NCBI RefSeq assembly: GCF_013761175.1
Contig: NZ_JACDUR010000007.1
Location: forward strand, 294,915-358,914
Reading direction: 5' to 3'
Origin: Nonomuraea soli
GTDB lineage: Bacteria > Actinomycetota > Actinomycetes > Streptosporangiales > Streptosporangiaceae
DNA: 64,000 nt
The notes beneath the pieces are model-generated. The model saw only the letters and a list, made by a program, of their open reading frames with translations. It made no database searches and was not told the origin of the DNA. Below, piece after piece: positions 31,514-39,951 of the stretch (position 1 is its first letter; each line of letters begins with the position of its first letter). Position numbers and translations under genes: made by a program.

Positions 31514-33019
31514 TCATTCCAACCCTCGCTCGCCGTACCAACCGGCCAGCTTGCCCTGACGCGACACGGCCCGCATCCGGCGCTCGACCTGCTCGCGGCA
31601 GCTGGCCGAGGTGACGATCAGCACCTGGTCGCCGGCGCGCACGCGCGTGGTGTCGGACGGCACGAAGGATTTCCCGTCACGCACGATCAGCGTGACCTGC
31701 GCGTCGGAGGGCAGCCGGAGCTCGAAGATCTCCACGCCGTGCAACTGGGAGCCGGGCGGCACCTTGAGCTGCAGGAGGTCGGCGTTGAGCTCCTCCAGCG
31801 GCGCCGACTCGACCTCCAGGTCGAGCGCCTCTCCTGGCGCGCCGACACGGAGCAGGCGTGCCACGAACGGCAGGGTCGGTCCCTGGACCAGCGTGAACAC
31901 CACGACAACGACGAAGACCTGGTCGAACAGCTCCTCCGAGCCCTGGACATTGTTGGCCCAGGGGATGGTGGCCAGGACGATCGGGACGGCGCCGCGCAGC
32001 CCCGCCCACGACAGGAACGCCTGCTCACGCCAGCTGATGCGATCGAGGCGCAGCACGCGTGCCGCGAACGCGGAGATCATCACCGAGATCGGCCTGGCCA
32101 GGAGCACGAGGACTGTTCCCGCGATCAGGCCGGGCACGATGGCGCTCGACATCTCCTTCGGGCTGGCGAGCAGGCCGAGCATGACGAACAGGAGGATCTG
32201 GGCGAGCCAGGCGGCGCCCTCCGCGAACCCGCGGGTCGCGGCCCGGTGGGGCAGGCGGGCGTTGCCGAGGATCAGTCCGGTGACGTAGACCGCGAGGAAG
32301 CCGGAGCCGTGCAGGAGTACGGCTCCGCCGTACGCGACGAAGGTCAGCGCCAGGACGGCGATCGGGTAGAGGCCCGAGGCCGGGAGGGCCACGTGTCGCA
32401 GCGCGAACACTCCGGCCGGGCCCACCAGGAACGCCACGGCGGCGCCGATGGCCAGCTCCAGCGCGGTGTTCCATACGAAGGTCCACAGATCAGGCATGGG
32501 CTGGGTGATCTGGCTGAGCATCACCACGATGATCACGGTCGGCGCGTCGTTGAAGCCCGATTCCGCCTCGAGGATGCCGGACAGCTTCGGCGGGAGCGGC
32601 AGCCTGCGCAGGACCGAGAAGACCGCGGCCGCGTCCGTCGAGGCCAGGACCGCGCCGAGGATGAGGGCCAGTCTCCAGTCGGTGCCGAACAGGCCGTGGA
32701 CGGCGTAGGCGACCACGACGACGCTGACCCCGATGCCGAGCGTGGCCAGGATCAGGGCACTGGGTACGGCAGGGCGCACATGTCGCCAGTTGGTGGTCAG
32801 GCCGCCTTCGGCCAGGATGATCGCCAGGGCGAACATGCCGATGTGCTGGGCCAGCTCGGGATCGCTGAACTGGATGCCGATGGCCGAGTCGCCCAGCAGC
32901 AGTCCGAAGCCCAGGAAGAGCAGGAGACTGGGCAGCCCGCTCCGATGCGCCACGGCGACGGACACGATGGCGACGACGACGACGGCAGCGCCGAGCAGAA
33001 TCCAGACATCGATCTCCAT
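31514..33019 (-). CDS. K+/H+ or Na+/H+ antiporter (CPA1, NhaP2/CvrA type)
   Basis: The 501-residue protein has about 12 membrane helices with the CPA1 signature LGAVLASTDAAAVFSVLR and ESGFNDAPTVIIV (Asp pair of the ion site), and WAGLRGAVPIVLAT. The C-terminal ~90 residues form a TrkA-C/RCK-C-like regulatory domain (LEELNADLLQLKVPPGSQL, RVRAGDQVLIVTS). It exchanges K+ or Na+ for H+. Its ATG directly follows the stop of the folate cyclo-ligase gene with no gap, so the two form one transcript. Confidence 0.9.
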   Translation of the reverse strand: MEIDVWILLGAAVVVVAIVSVAVAHRSGLPSLLLFLGFGLLLGDSAIGIQFSDPELAQHIGMFALAIILAEGGLTTNWRHVRPAVPSALILATLGIGVSVVVVAYAVHGLFGTDWRLALILGAVLASTDAAAVFSVLRRLPLPPKLSGILEAESGFNDAPTVIIVVMLSQITQPMPDLWTFVWNTALELAIGAAVAFLVGPAGVFALRHVALPASGLYPIAVLALTFVAYGGAVLLHGSGFLAVYVTGLILGNARLPHRAATRGFAEGAAWLAQILLFVMLGLLASPKEMSSAIVPGLIAGTVLVLLARPISVMISAFAARVLRLDRISWREQAFLSWAGLRGAVPIVLATIPWANNVQGSEELFDQVFVVVVVFTLVQGPTLPFVARLLRVGAPGEALDLEVESAPLEELNADLLQLKVPPGSQLHGVEIFELRLPSDAQVTLIVRDGKSFVPSDTTRVRAGDQVLIVTSASCREQVERRMRAVSRQGKLAGWYGERGLE

Positions 33020-33592
33020 TTACCGCATAAGCCTAGTGAGTCCCACTGGTGTCGCGGCATAGCGGACCGCCTGGTCGTGCGGTTCCGCGGGCACCCCGTC
33101 GATCAGCTCCCCGTCGTGCAGGAGGGCGACCGTCGGGACGTTGGGACCCACCCTGGCCAGGGCCCTGTCGTAGGAGCCGCCGCCGCGGCCGAGCCGTACG
33201 CCGGTCCGCGCGTCGACGGCGAGCGCGGGGACGATCACCAGGGCGGCCGTGCGGATGGCCTCGACGCCCCTTCTGGCATCGACCGGCTCCATGATCCCGG
33301 AACGTCCCGGTGCGAGCGTGTCGGGACCGTCATAGACCGCCCAGTCCAGATCGTCATCGGACTTGTGCACAGGCAACATCACGGTGGCGCCGTGTTTCCA
33401 CAGGGCGAAGACAAGGCCGTGCGTCTCCGGCTCGGAACCTATAGACCAGTAGCAGGCCACCAGCCCCGCCATCTGCACCCACGGCTGATCGAGGAGGGTT
33501 TCCCTGATGCCGACCGCGTTTGCCCGGCGCCGCTCGGGAGAAAGACAGGCACGCTGTTCCATCAACTTGCGACGGAGCTTCATCTTGTCCAC
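33020..33592 (-). CDS. 5-formyltetrahydrofolate cyclo-ligase
   Basis: This is a 190-residue enzyme of the 5-FCL family: KMKLRRKLMEQRACLSPERR near the start, VACYWSIGSEPETHGLVFALW, the phosphate-binding VDARTGVRLGRGGGSYDRALAR, and VPTVALLHDGELID. It converts 5-formyl-THF to 5,10-methenyl-THF with ATP. It is divergent from galU with under 30 bp between starts, a conserved actinobacterial order. Confidence 0.92.
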   Translation of the reverse strand: MDKMKLRRKLMEQRACLSPERRRANAVGIRETLLDQPWVQMAGLVACYWSIGSEPETHGLVFALWKHGATVMLPVHKSDDDLDWAVYDGPDTLAPGRSGIMEPVDARRGVEAIRTAALVIVPALAVDARTGVRLGRGGGSYDRALARVGPNVPTVALLHDGELIDGVPAEPHDQAVRYAATPVGLTRLMR

Positions 33593-33618
33593 GAATTACC
33601 TCCACTAGGGTCTACACC

Positions 33619-34521
33619 ATGGCTGACTTCGACCCTGTGACGAAAGCCGTCGTGCCCGCCGCGGGTCTGGGCACCCGGTTCCTTCCGGCGACCAAGGCGA
33701 CTCCCAAGGAGATGTTGCCGATCGTCGACAAGCCCGCGATCCAGTATGTCGTCGAAGAGGCGGCCTCCGCCGGGCTCCTCGACGTCCTCATGGTCACCGG
33801 CAAGAACAAACGATCGATCGAGGACCACTTCGACCGCGCCTTCGAGCTGGAGGAGGTCCTCGAGGCCAAGGGCGACGACGAGCGCCTGTCCCAGGTGCGC
33901 GAGCCCGCCTCCCTGGCGACGCTCCACTACGTGCGCCAGGGCGAGCCCAAGGGCCTGGGCCACGCCGTGCTCTGCGCCAAGCAGCACGTCGGCGACCATC
34001 CCTTCGCGTGCCTGCTCGGCGACGACCTCATCGACCACCGCGACGAGCTGCTCAAGCGCATGATCGAGGTGCGCGGCACCTACGGCGGCAGCGTCATCGC
34101 CCTCATGGAGGTCCCGCGCGAGCAGGTCTCCCTCTACGGCGTGGCGACCATCCAGGCGACCGCGGAGGACGACGTCGTTCGCGTGACCGACCTGATCGAG
34201 AAGCCGCCGGTCGACGAGGCGCCGTCCAACTGGGCGATCATCGGGCGCTACGTCATCGACCCGGCCGTCTTCGAGGTGCTCGAGAACACCCCGCCGGGGC
34301 GCGGCAACGAGATCCAGCTGACCGACGCGCTGCGCACACTGGCCGGACGCTCCACCGAGGAGGGCGGGCCCGTCCACGGCGTGCTGTTCCGCGGGCGGCG
34401 CTACGACACCGGCGACAAGCTCGACTACCTGCGCACGGTGGTGAAGTTCGCGGCCGACCGGCCCGACCTGGCACCCGACTTCGTGCCGTGGCTGCGAGAA
34501 TTCCTCAATGAAGTCGGTTGA
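33619..34521 (+). CDS. galU: UTP-glucose-1-phosphate uridylyltransferase
   Basis: This 300-residue nucleotidyltransferase begins TKAVVPAAGLGTRFLPATKA with the G-x-G-T-R-x-L-P signature and PKEMLPIVDKPAIQYVVEEA. It also has CLLGDDLIDH (metal Asp), IEKP and GRYVIDP. It makes UDP-glucose for cell-wall and storage sugars. It overlaps the next gene (glp) by 14 bp, so they are translationally coupled. ATG 33619 follows the short divergent promoter. Confidence 0.95.
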   Translation: MADFDPVTKAVVPAAGLGTRFLPATKATPKEMLPIVDKPAIQYVVEEAASAGLLDVLMVTGKNKRSIEDHFDRAFELEEVLEAKGDDERLSQVREPASLATLHYVRQGEPKGLGHAVLCAKQHVGDHPFACLLGDDLIDHRDELLKRMIEVRGTYGGSVIALMEVPREQVSLYGVATIQATAEDDVVRVTDLIEKPPVDEAPSNWAIIGRYVIDPAVFEVLENTPPGRGNEIQLTDALRTLAGRSTEEGGPVHGVLFRGRRYDTGDKLDYLRTVVKFAADRPDLAPDFVPWLREFLNEVG

Positions 34522-35695
34522 CGCTCACCTGGCCGAGGTGCTGGCCACGATCCGGCCCCTGGCCCCGCTGGAGATGGAGCTGGAGCGCGCGCTCGGCACC
34601 ACCCTGGCGGAGGACGTCTCCTCACCGGTGCCGCTGCCGCCCTTCGACAACTCGGCCATGGACGGCTACGCCGTACGCTCCGCCGACCTGTCGAGCATCC
34701 CGGTCACGCTGCCGGTCGTCGACGACGTCGCGGCCGGCTCCGGTGAGCTGCGCGCGGTCGGCCCCGGGCACACCGTCCGGATCATGACCGGCGCGCCGGT
34801 CCCGCCCGGCGCGGACGCCGTCGTGCCCGTCGAGTGGACCGACGGCGGCACCGCCTCCGTGGTGATCAACCGCGGCGCCTCCGCGGGCAACGCGATCCGG
34901 CGCGCCGGCGAAGACGTGCAGGCCGGCGAGATCGTGCTGAAGTCGGGCACGGTCATCGGGCCCACCCAGCTCGGCATCCTGGCCGGGGTGGGCCGCCGCC
35001 GCGTCTGGGTGCGCCCGCGCCCGCGTGTCGTCGTCATCGCCACCGGCGCAGAGCTCGTCGAACCTGGCAACACGCTCGGCCCCGGCCAGATCTGGGATTC
35101 CAACAGCTACACCCTGGCCGCGGCCGTACGGCACGCCGGCGGCGAGAGCTTCCGCGTCGGGATCGTCGGCGACGACCCCGCCGACTTCCTCGACCAGCTC
35201 GACGCTCAGCTCGTCCGCGCCGACGTGGTGATCACCAGTGGCGGGGTCTCCATGGGCGCCTACGAGCCGGTCAAGGAGGCGCTGTCGCCGCTGGGCACGG
35301 TGCGTTTCGAGCGCGTCGCCATGCAGCCCGGCATGCCGCAGGGCTTCGGCGTGGTGGGCGAGGACCACGTCCCGATCTTCGCGCTGCCCGGCAACCCGGT
35401 CTCGTCCTTCGTGTCGTTCGTGCTCTTCGTGGAGCCGGCGCTGCGCAAGATGAAGGGCCTGCCGGTCACCCCGCACGCGCTGGGCAGGGCGACCACGGCC
35501 GGGCCGCTGCGCTCGCCCGAGGGACGGCGCTCCTACCTGCGCGGCGTGCTCTCCTCCGACGGCACCGTCGCGCCGGTCCACGGGCAGGGCTCCCACCAGC
35601 TCGCCGCCCTGGCGACGGCCAACTGCCTGATCATCGTCCCCGAAGACGTCACCGAGCTGCCCGCGGGCACGGTGGTGGAGGTGCTGCCCCTGTGA
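34508..35695 (+). CDS. glp: Gephyrin-like molybdopterin molybdotransferase (MoeA/Glp)
   Basis: The 395-residue protein has the MoeA domains: PPFDNSAMDGYAVRSADL, GAPVPPGADAVVPVEW, the MPT-binding VITSGGVSMGAYEPVKEAL and ALPGNPVSSFVSFVLFV, and the C-terminal domain IV. MoeA inserts molybdate into adenylated molybdopterin. In actinobacteria the paralogue beside galU and a membrane protein has been repurposed as Glp, a divisome and polar-growth partner; the downstream glpR at 37442 makes that the more likely identity. The coupling to galU is by overlap. Confidence 0.88.
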   Translation: MKSVDAHLAEVLATIRPLAPLEMELERALGTTLAEDVSSPVPLPPFDNSAMDGYAVRSADLSSIPVTLPVVDDVAAGSGELRAVGPGHTVRIMTGAPVPPGADAVVPVEWTDGGTASVVINRGASAGNAIRRAGEDVQAGEIVLKSGTVIGPTQLGILAGVGRRRVWVRPRPRVVVIATGAELVEPGNTLGPGQIWDSNSYTLAAAVRHAGGESFRVGIVGDDPADFLDQLDAQLVRADVVITSGGVSMGAYEPVKEALSPLGTVRFERVAMQPGMPQGFGVVGEDHVPIFALPGNPVSSFVSFVLFVEPALRKMKGLPVTPHALGRATTAGPLRSPEGRRSYLRGVLSSDGTVAPVHGQGSHQLAALATANCLIIVPEDVTELPAGTVVEVLPL

Positions 35696-36162
35696 GCCGC
35701 TTCACCCACCTCGACGAGAGCGGCGCCGCACGCATGGTCGACGTGTCCGCCAAGGACACCTCCATCCGTACGGCGACCGCGACCGGCCGGGTGCTGCTGT
35801 CGGGCGAGGCGGTCGAGCTGCTGCGCTCGGGCGACAACCCCAAGGGCGACGCGCTCGGCGTGGCCCGCATCGCGGGGATCATGGGGGCCAAGCGCACGCC
35901 TGACCTCGTCCCCCTGTGCCACCCGATCGCGCTGCACGGCGTCAAGGTCACGCTGGAGATCGTCGACTCGGGGGTGGAGATCACCTGCGTGGTCAAGACC
36001 GCCGATCGCACCGGTGTCGAGATGGAGGCGCTGACGGCCGTGGCGGTCGCCGGGCTCGCGCTGATCGACATGGTCAAGGCGGTCGACCCCGGCGCGACCA
36101 TCAGCGATGTGCGGGTCGAGGAGAAGACCGGGGGCAAAACTGGCGTCTGGACTCGGTCATGA
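35692..36162 (+). CDS. moaC: Cyclic pyranopterin monophosphate synthase MoaC
   Basis: GTG 35692 overlaps the glp stop (GTGA). The 156-residue enzyme shows FTHLDESGAARMVDVSAKD, KRTPDLVPLCHPIALHGVKV and DRTGVEMEALTAVAVAGLALIDMVKAVD, including the conserved His, Glu and Asp-Met-x-Lys of the active site. It makes cyclic pyranopterin monophosphate in molybdenum cofactor synthesis. No MoaA gene is in the window. Confidence 0.95.
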   Translation: MSRFTHLDESGAARMVDVSAKDTSIRTATATGRVLLSGEAVELLRSGDNPKGDALGVARIAGIMGAKRTPDLVPLCHPIALHGVKVTLEIVDSGVEITCVVKTADRTGVEMEALTAVAVAGLALIDMVKAVDPGATISDVRVEEKTGGKTGVWTRS

Positions 36163-36199
36163 CGACGCCCTGGCCGGCCTCGGGCACGCGGAGCGGGTC

Positions 36200-36676
36200 A
36201 TGAGCGTGCGAGCTCTCGTCGTCACCGTCTCCAATCGAGCCTCCGCCGGCGTCTACGCCGACAAATCAGGACCCGTCCTGGCCGCCGGCCTCGCCGAGGT
36301 CTGCGACGTCGAGGGCCCGCTCGTCGTTCCCGACGGCCAGGCCGTCGAAGACGCACTCCGCAAGGGCGTCTCCGACGGGTACGACGTCATCGTCACCACC
36401 GGAGGCACCGGGCTCACGCCTCAGGACCTCACTCCGGAGATGACCGCGCGCGTAATTTCTCGGGAAATTCCCGGCATCGCGGAGGCCATACGTCAGGCAA
36501 GCCGCGACAAAGTTCCGACATCCATCCTTTCGCGAGGACTTGCCGGACAAGCCGGGAACACGCTGATCGTGAACCTGCCCGGATCCACCGGCGGCGTGCG
36601 TGACGGCCTTGCCGTACTCCTGCCTGTCCTTCGTCATGCTGTGGATCAGATTCGTGGTGGCGACCACCCTCGCTGA
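36200..36676 (+). CDS. mog: MogA/MoaB-type molybdopterin adenylyltransferase
   Basis: From ATG 36200 the product has 158 residues: VRALVVTVSNRASAGVYAD, VIVTTGGTGLTPQDLTPEMT (the TGGTG-x-x-x-x-D motif) and NLPGSTGGVRDGL. It adenylates molybdopterin before molybdate insertion. It is 38 bp downstream of moaC in the same direction, so probably in the same transcript. Confidence 0.92.
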   Translation: MSVRALVVTVSNRASAGVYADKSGPVLAAGLAEVCDVEGPLVVPDGQAVEDALRKGVSDGYDVIVTTGGTGLTPQDLTPEMTARVISREIPGIAEAIRQASRDKVPTSILSRGLAGQAGNTLIVNLPGSTGGVRDGLAVLLPVLRHAVDQIRGGDHPR

Positions 36677-36690
36677 GAGATGATGCAGGT

Positions 36691-37314
36691 GTGGATCGAT
36701 TTCGCGGCTGGCCCGCCACCCTGACCGAGGGGCCCGTGGGGCTTCGGCCCCTGCGGCTGACCGACGTCCGGATGTGGCGCGAGACCCGGCTGCGCAACGC
36801 CGACTGGCTGCGTCCATGGGAGCCCAGCAACCCCGAGACCCCGCTGTTCCGCACCGGGCTCGGGCCGTACGTCTCCATGGTCGGCACGCTCCGCCGCGAG
36901 GCCCGCCAAGGCCTGTCCATGCCCTGGGTCATGACCTACCAGGGCCGCTTCGCCGGCCAGCTCACCGTCGGCGCCATCGTCTGGGGCTCGGCCCGCTCCG
37001 CCCAGGTCGGCTACTGGATCGACGGCGCACTCGCCGGCCGCGGCATCACCCCCACCGCCCTGGCCATGGCGGTCGACCACTGCTTCTTCACCGCCGGACT
37101 TCACCGCATCGAGGCCAACATTCGGCCAGAGAACTCCGCCAGCCGCCGCGTGGTTGAGAAACTCGGGTTCAGGGAAGAAGGCATTCGGCGCCGTCAACTC
37201 CACATCGACGGGGCCTGGCGTGACCACATCTGCTACGCGTTGACCGTCGAGGACGCCCCTCGCGGCCTGCTCGTGCAGTGGCGTCGAGCCGGGTCCGCGG
37301 TGGAAGAGCTTTGA
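36691..37314 (+). CDS. GNAT acetyltransferase, RimJ type
   Basis: This 207-residue protein has the GNAT fold with acceptor-side RPLRLTDVRMWRETR and the acetyl-CoA segment ALAGRGITPTALAMAVDHCFFTAGLHRIEANIRPENSASRRVVEKLGFREEGIRRR (seen as motif A with Q/R-x-x-G-x-T then N-x-x-S-x-x-V). RimJ-like enzymes acetylate N-termini of ribosomal or other proteins. GTG 36691 lies 14 bp after mog, so it is part of this operon, as in other actinobacteria. Confidence 0.88.
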   Translation: MDRFRGWPATLTEGPVGLRPLRLTDVRMWRETRLRNADWLRPWEPSNPETPLFRTGLGPYVSMVGTLRREARQGLSMPWVMTYQGRFAGQLTVGAIVWGSARSAQVGYWIDGALAGRGITPTALAMAVDHCFFTAGLHRIEANIRPENSASRRVVEKLGFREEGIRRRQLHIDGAWRDHICYALTVEDAPRGLLVQWRRAGSAVEEL

Positions 37315-37441
37315 CGATCTCGCGACACACCGCACCGAATGCTCGTCAATCAGTGACACGCGGTCTTACGGTGCGTGACGTGAGCACATCGAAGACGCAA
37401 CCAGACGCCCAGCGTCTTCGTCGTGCTGCAAGGAGGTGGCC

Positions 37442-38011
37442 GTGAGCGCGGTTTTCCTCTATCTCGCCATCGTGGTGATGTGGTTGTGCGTGCTGGTGCC
37501 CCTGTGGCTGCGGCGCGACAAGAACCACCTGGCCGAGCTGGAAGAGGACTTCTACGAGGCCGACGAGCTTCTCGAAGAGGCCCAGGAGACCTACGATCCC
37601 GACACGCTCGAGCGTTCGCTGGCCGACTTCCGGCACATCCGCGCGAGGCACCGGGCCATCATCGTCGCTCGCAGGCGCAGGCTGCTGTTCTTCTCGGTCC
37701 TGCTCTGCGTGGCCTCCATCGTCACCGCCGCGGTGAAGGTCATCCCCTGGTGGGGAGTGGCTCCCGCCGGCGTGATCCTCTTCTCGTACGCCTGCGTGCT
37801 GCGCATCGCGGTCACCGTCGACCGCGAGCGGCGCAACCACACGGCCCTCGCCCGTGCCGAACGCGCCCGCCGCGTCCGCGCCCAGCGGCGCGCCGCCGAG
37901 GCCGCAGCCGTGGCTCAGGCGGAGGCGGAGATCATCGCCTTCCAGGCGCGTCAGGCGGACGTGCTGTTCGATCAGTACGCCGAACCGCCCCGGCGGGCGG
38001 TGGGGGATTGA
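37442..38011 (+). CDS. glpR: Membrane receptor GlpR-like protein
   Basis: GTG 37442 with AGGAGG (37431-37436) gives 189 residues: an N-terminal membrane helix (AVFLYLAIVVMWLCVLVPLWL), an acidic/charged cytoplasmic stretch (NHLAELEEDFYEADELLEEA), two more helices (LLFFSVLLCVASIVTAAV and WWGVAPAGVILFSYACVL) and a long Arg/Ala-rich helix. This layout and the position near glp match GlpR, the membrane partner of gephyrin-like Glp in corynebacterial division. The interaction here is inferred from context. Confidence 0.75.
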   Translation: MSAVFLYLAIVVMWLCVLVPLWLRRDKNHLAELEEDFYEADELLEEAQETYDPDTLERSLADFRHIRARHRAIIVARRRRLLFFSVLLCVASIVTAAVKVIPWWGVAPAGVILFSYACVLRIAVTVDRERRNHTALARAERARRVRAQRRAAEAAAVAQAEAEIIAFQARQADVLFDQYAEPPRRAVGD

Positions 38012-38060
38012 TGGGATGGCGCGAGGAGTGGTGGAAGTTTGCTAATCTGGTCGAGTCCTT

Positions 38061-38137
38061 GGGGATGTAGCGCAGCCCGGTAGCGCACTTCGTTCGCATC
38101 GAAGGGGTCAGGGGTTCAAATCCCCTCATCTCCACCA
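38061..38137 (+). tRNA. tRNA-Ala (anticodon CGC)
   Basis: The 77 nt form a full cloverleaf with acceptor GGGGATG/CATCTCC, D-arm GCGCAGCCCGGTAGCGC, anticodon stem CTTCG/CGAAG around loop TTCGCAT (anticodon CGC) and T-arm AGGGG/CCCCT with TTCAAAT. Here the CCA end is encoded. It reads GCG, a frequent codon in this genome. Confidence 0.95.
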
Positions 38138-38174
38138 GGGTCGTTCTCTGGAACGGCTGGACTGAAGTTGACGG

Positions 38175-38207
38175 ATCCCGTTCGGTCGCTGAGATCGGAC
38201 GGGATTT
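38175..38207 (+). terminator. Terminator downstream of tRNA-Ala
   Basis: A 13-bp stem (38175-38187 with 38193-38205, two G-U pairs) encloses a gctga loop and is followed by TTTCGTCGTTT. It starts 37 nt after the tRNA. Confidence 0.75.
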
Positions 38208-38264
38208 CGTCGTTTCCGGAGGTTCTCGAAGGGGGCCACCCGCTGAACCGGGCACCCCAGCGGT

Positions 38265-38834
38265 TTACAGGTCGTCCGGATCGGCTCCGAGGTAGCTGAG
38301 CGCTCGCAGGTCGACGTCGCCAAGTCCAGTGATGCGGGCGGCGAGAGCGAAGGAACTCCCCATCGGGTCCTCCTCGGAGAAGCCGACCTCGTTCATCATC
38401 GCCGTGAAGTGCTCGGAGCCGTCCTCTGGACGGGCAGGGTCGAACCACAGGGCAGGCGTGCCGTCCACGATGTAGGCGAAGCTGTCCTCCGCGTAATCGT
38501 GCCGGCATACCGCCACCAGCTCTGTTCCTCGCGAGACCGGGCGGAACTTCTCGGAGTCCGCGGCCAGTCGCCAGCCTCCCGGCTCGACGATCACCGTCCA
38601 GTCGCCCACCTTGGCAGCGGCGACGTAGCCGGCCCCGTCGTCCGGCATGTTCTCCGCGGAACGCTCGTCGAGCTCATCGAACGGGAGCCCCTCTTCCAGG
38701 GTCTCCTCATCGATGCCGAACCGCCGCAGGGCTTCTTCGGGGGACAGCCCGCGAACGAAGGACACGCAGTAGATCTCGCCGAGGGCATCGATGCCTGAGA
38801 TGGGTGACATGGCGGACATGGTGGCAGGGTCCAC
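38265..38834 (-). CDS. DUF6461-like protein
   Basis: This 189-residue (or 184 from Met at 38819) acidic protein has WTVIVEPGGWRLAADSEKFRPVSRGTELVAVCRHDYAEDSFAYIVDGTPALWFDP in its middle, the pattern of the DUF6461 family common in Streptomyces and Streptosporangiales. It has no catalytic residues known to me. Members often lie beside immunity-like or regulatory genes. The N-terminus contains SPEEALRRFGID, a helix typical for the family. No operon partner. Confidence 0.65.
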   Translation of the reverse strand: MDPATMSAMSPISGIDALGEIYCVSFVRGLSPEEALRRFGIDEETLEEGLPFDELDERSAENMPDDGAGYVAAAKVGDWTVIVEPGGWRLAADSEKFRPVSRGTELVAVCRHDYAEDSFAYIVDGTPALWFDPARPEDGSEHFTAMMNEVGFSEEDPMGSSFALAARITGLGDVDLRALSYLGADPDDL

Positions 38835-39217
38835 CGACAGATTCGAGCTCGGCTCCGCTGAGCAGCGCAGAACGGGCTCGGCTTTTCAGGGCCCGTGGGG
38901 TGTGTGCCCGGTCGCGCGGCTACAGGCCTGCCGGATGGGTCGACAGCCACTGCGAATGCGCCGCCCGGAGCTGGTCCGGGAGGTTCGCGTTCATGAAGCG
39001 CGTCTTGTGCATTGGTGAGTGGGCGGAGCGCCGGCTCGCTCAATACCCACCGCGGCGAGGGGCGGCAATCGGGCGGCGCGGGGGGTTGATGCGCCCCGTG
39101 GGCTTAGGGTCGCGCGCCCGAGGTTCCTCCCGGCGCGGCGATCCGGACGGGCGGCGGTTGAGCTCGGCGTGATTGTCAAGGGCTGAGAGATTGATCCGCA
39201 TGCGTCTCCTAGGAGGT
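38835..39217. other. Intergenic region without a supportable gene
   Basis: The 383-bp stretch between two minus-strand genes shows only short open frames with no start signals or family similarity. A perfect 10-bp palindrome (ctcctaggag, 39206-39215) lies at the end of the reductase gene. It presumably contains the promoter of the DUF6461-like gene near its left side. Confidence 0.5.
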
Positions 39218-39787
39218 TCAGGCCCTCGTGAGCCAGGTGATCTGGGCGCCGTTGTCGAAGGACTCGCGCCTGGTGGGAGTGAACAGGGTGGGCCGGAACG
39301 GTCCCGAGAACACCGGGATGCCCGTCCCCGCCACCACGGGGTAGCTCTTGAGGATGATCTCGTCGATCTCCGGGAGCAGCGAGGAGGCGAGCTTGCCGCC
39401 GCCGCAGAGGTAGATGTCCATGCCGGTGTCCTCGGCCTTCAGCCGCCGGACGAGCTCGATCGGATCGCCCGTCTCCACCTGCACCGTGGGCTCGTCGACG
39501 GTCAGCGTGCGGGAGACGACGTACTGCCGCAGGTGGGAGTAGGGGCTGGTGACGGAAGCGCCCGCCGCCTCGTAGGTGCCGCGGCCCATCACCAGAGTGT
39601 CGAAGACCTGGTTGGGCACGCCCTCAAGGCCGACGAGCTTCTGGATATGGGTGGGGACGGTCTCCGGGTAGCGCTGGTTGACCCAGGCGGCCATCTGCTC
39701 GGACACGGGGTAGAAGTCGAACTCGGCGTCGGGGCCGGCGATGTAGCCGTCGAGGGAGACGCCGATGTAGTAGACGAGCTTTCGCAT
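39218..39787 (-). CDS. Dihydrofolate-reductase-fold protein (RibD C-terminal family)
   Basis: From ATG 39787 the protein has 189 residues: MRKLVYYIGVSLDGYIAGPD, then VMGRGTYEAAG, YVVSRTLTVDEPTVQVETGD, DIYLCGGGKLASSLLPEIDEIILKSYPVVAGTGIPVF. This is the RibD-C/dihydrofolate-reductase family found as stand-alone reductases in actinomycetes, of unknown substrate. The promoter region carries two direct repeats of an operator-like sequence 16 bp upstream of the start. Confidence 0.9.
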   Translation of the reverse strand: MRKLVYYIGVSLDGYIAGPDAEFDFYPVSEQMAAWVNQRYPETVPTHIQKLVGLEGVPNQVFDTLVMGRGTYEAAGASVTSPYSHLRQYVVSRTLTVDEPTVQVETGDPIELVRRLKAEDTGMDIYLCGGGKLASSLLPEIDEIILKSYPVVAGTGIPVFSGPFRPTLFTPTRRESFDNGAQITWLTRA

Positions 39788-39802
39788 CAAACAACTCCGT
39801 AT

Positions 39803-39850
39803 GTAGTACTCCGCTTGGAGTGGTCAAGGTAGTACTACAAGTGGAGTGGT
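39803..39850. promoter_or_regulatory. Tandem 22-bp operator-like repeats (BlaI-type half sites)
   Basis: Two similar 22-bp sequences (39803-39824 and 39829-39850) both begin gtagtact and end ggagtggt. Their cores ACTCC-N4-GGAGT and ACTAC-N4-GGAGT resemble the TACTACA-type dyads of BlaI/MecI repressors. They lie between the reductase and the MFS gene and could control both. No such repressor is in the window. Confidence 0.5.
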
Positions 39851-39951
39851 GTCAAGCACTGGTGATGTCCGAAACGTGCCGGTGCTCGCTCGTCCCTCCC
39901 TGTTTGGCTGGGTGCTCATCCATCACGCGCTCACCTGCCTGAACGGGAACC

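Noticed and set aside
38061..38137. tRNA-Ala as integration site of a second element
   Set aside because: No partial copy of its 3' end, integrase or foreign-looking genes are seen to its right; a normal terminator follows directly.
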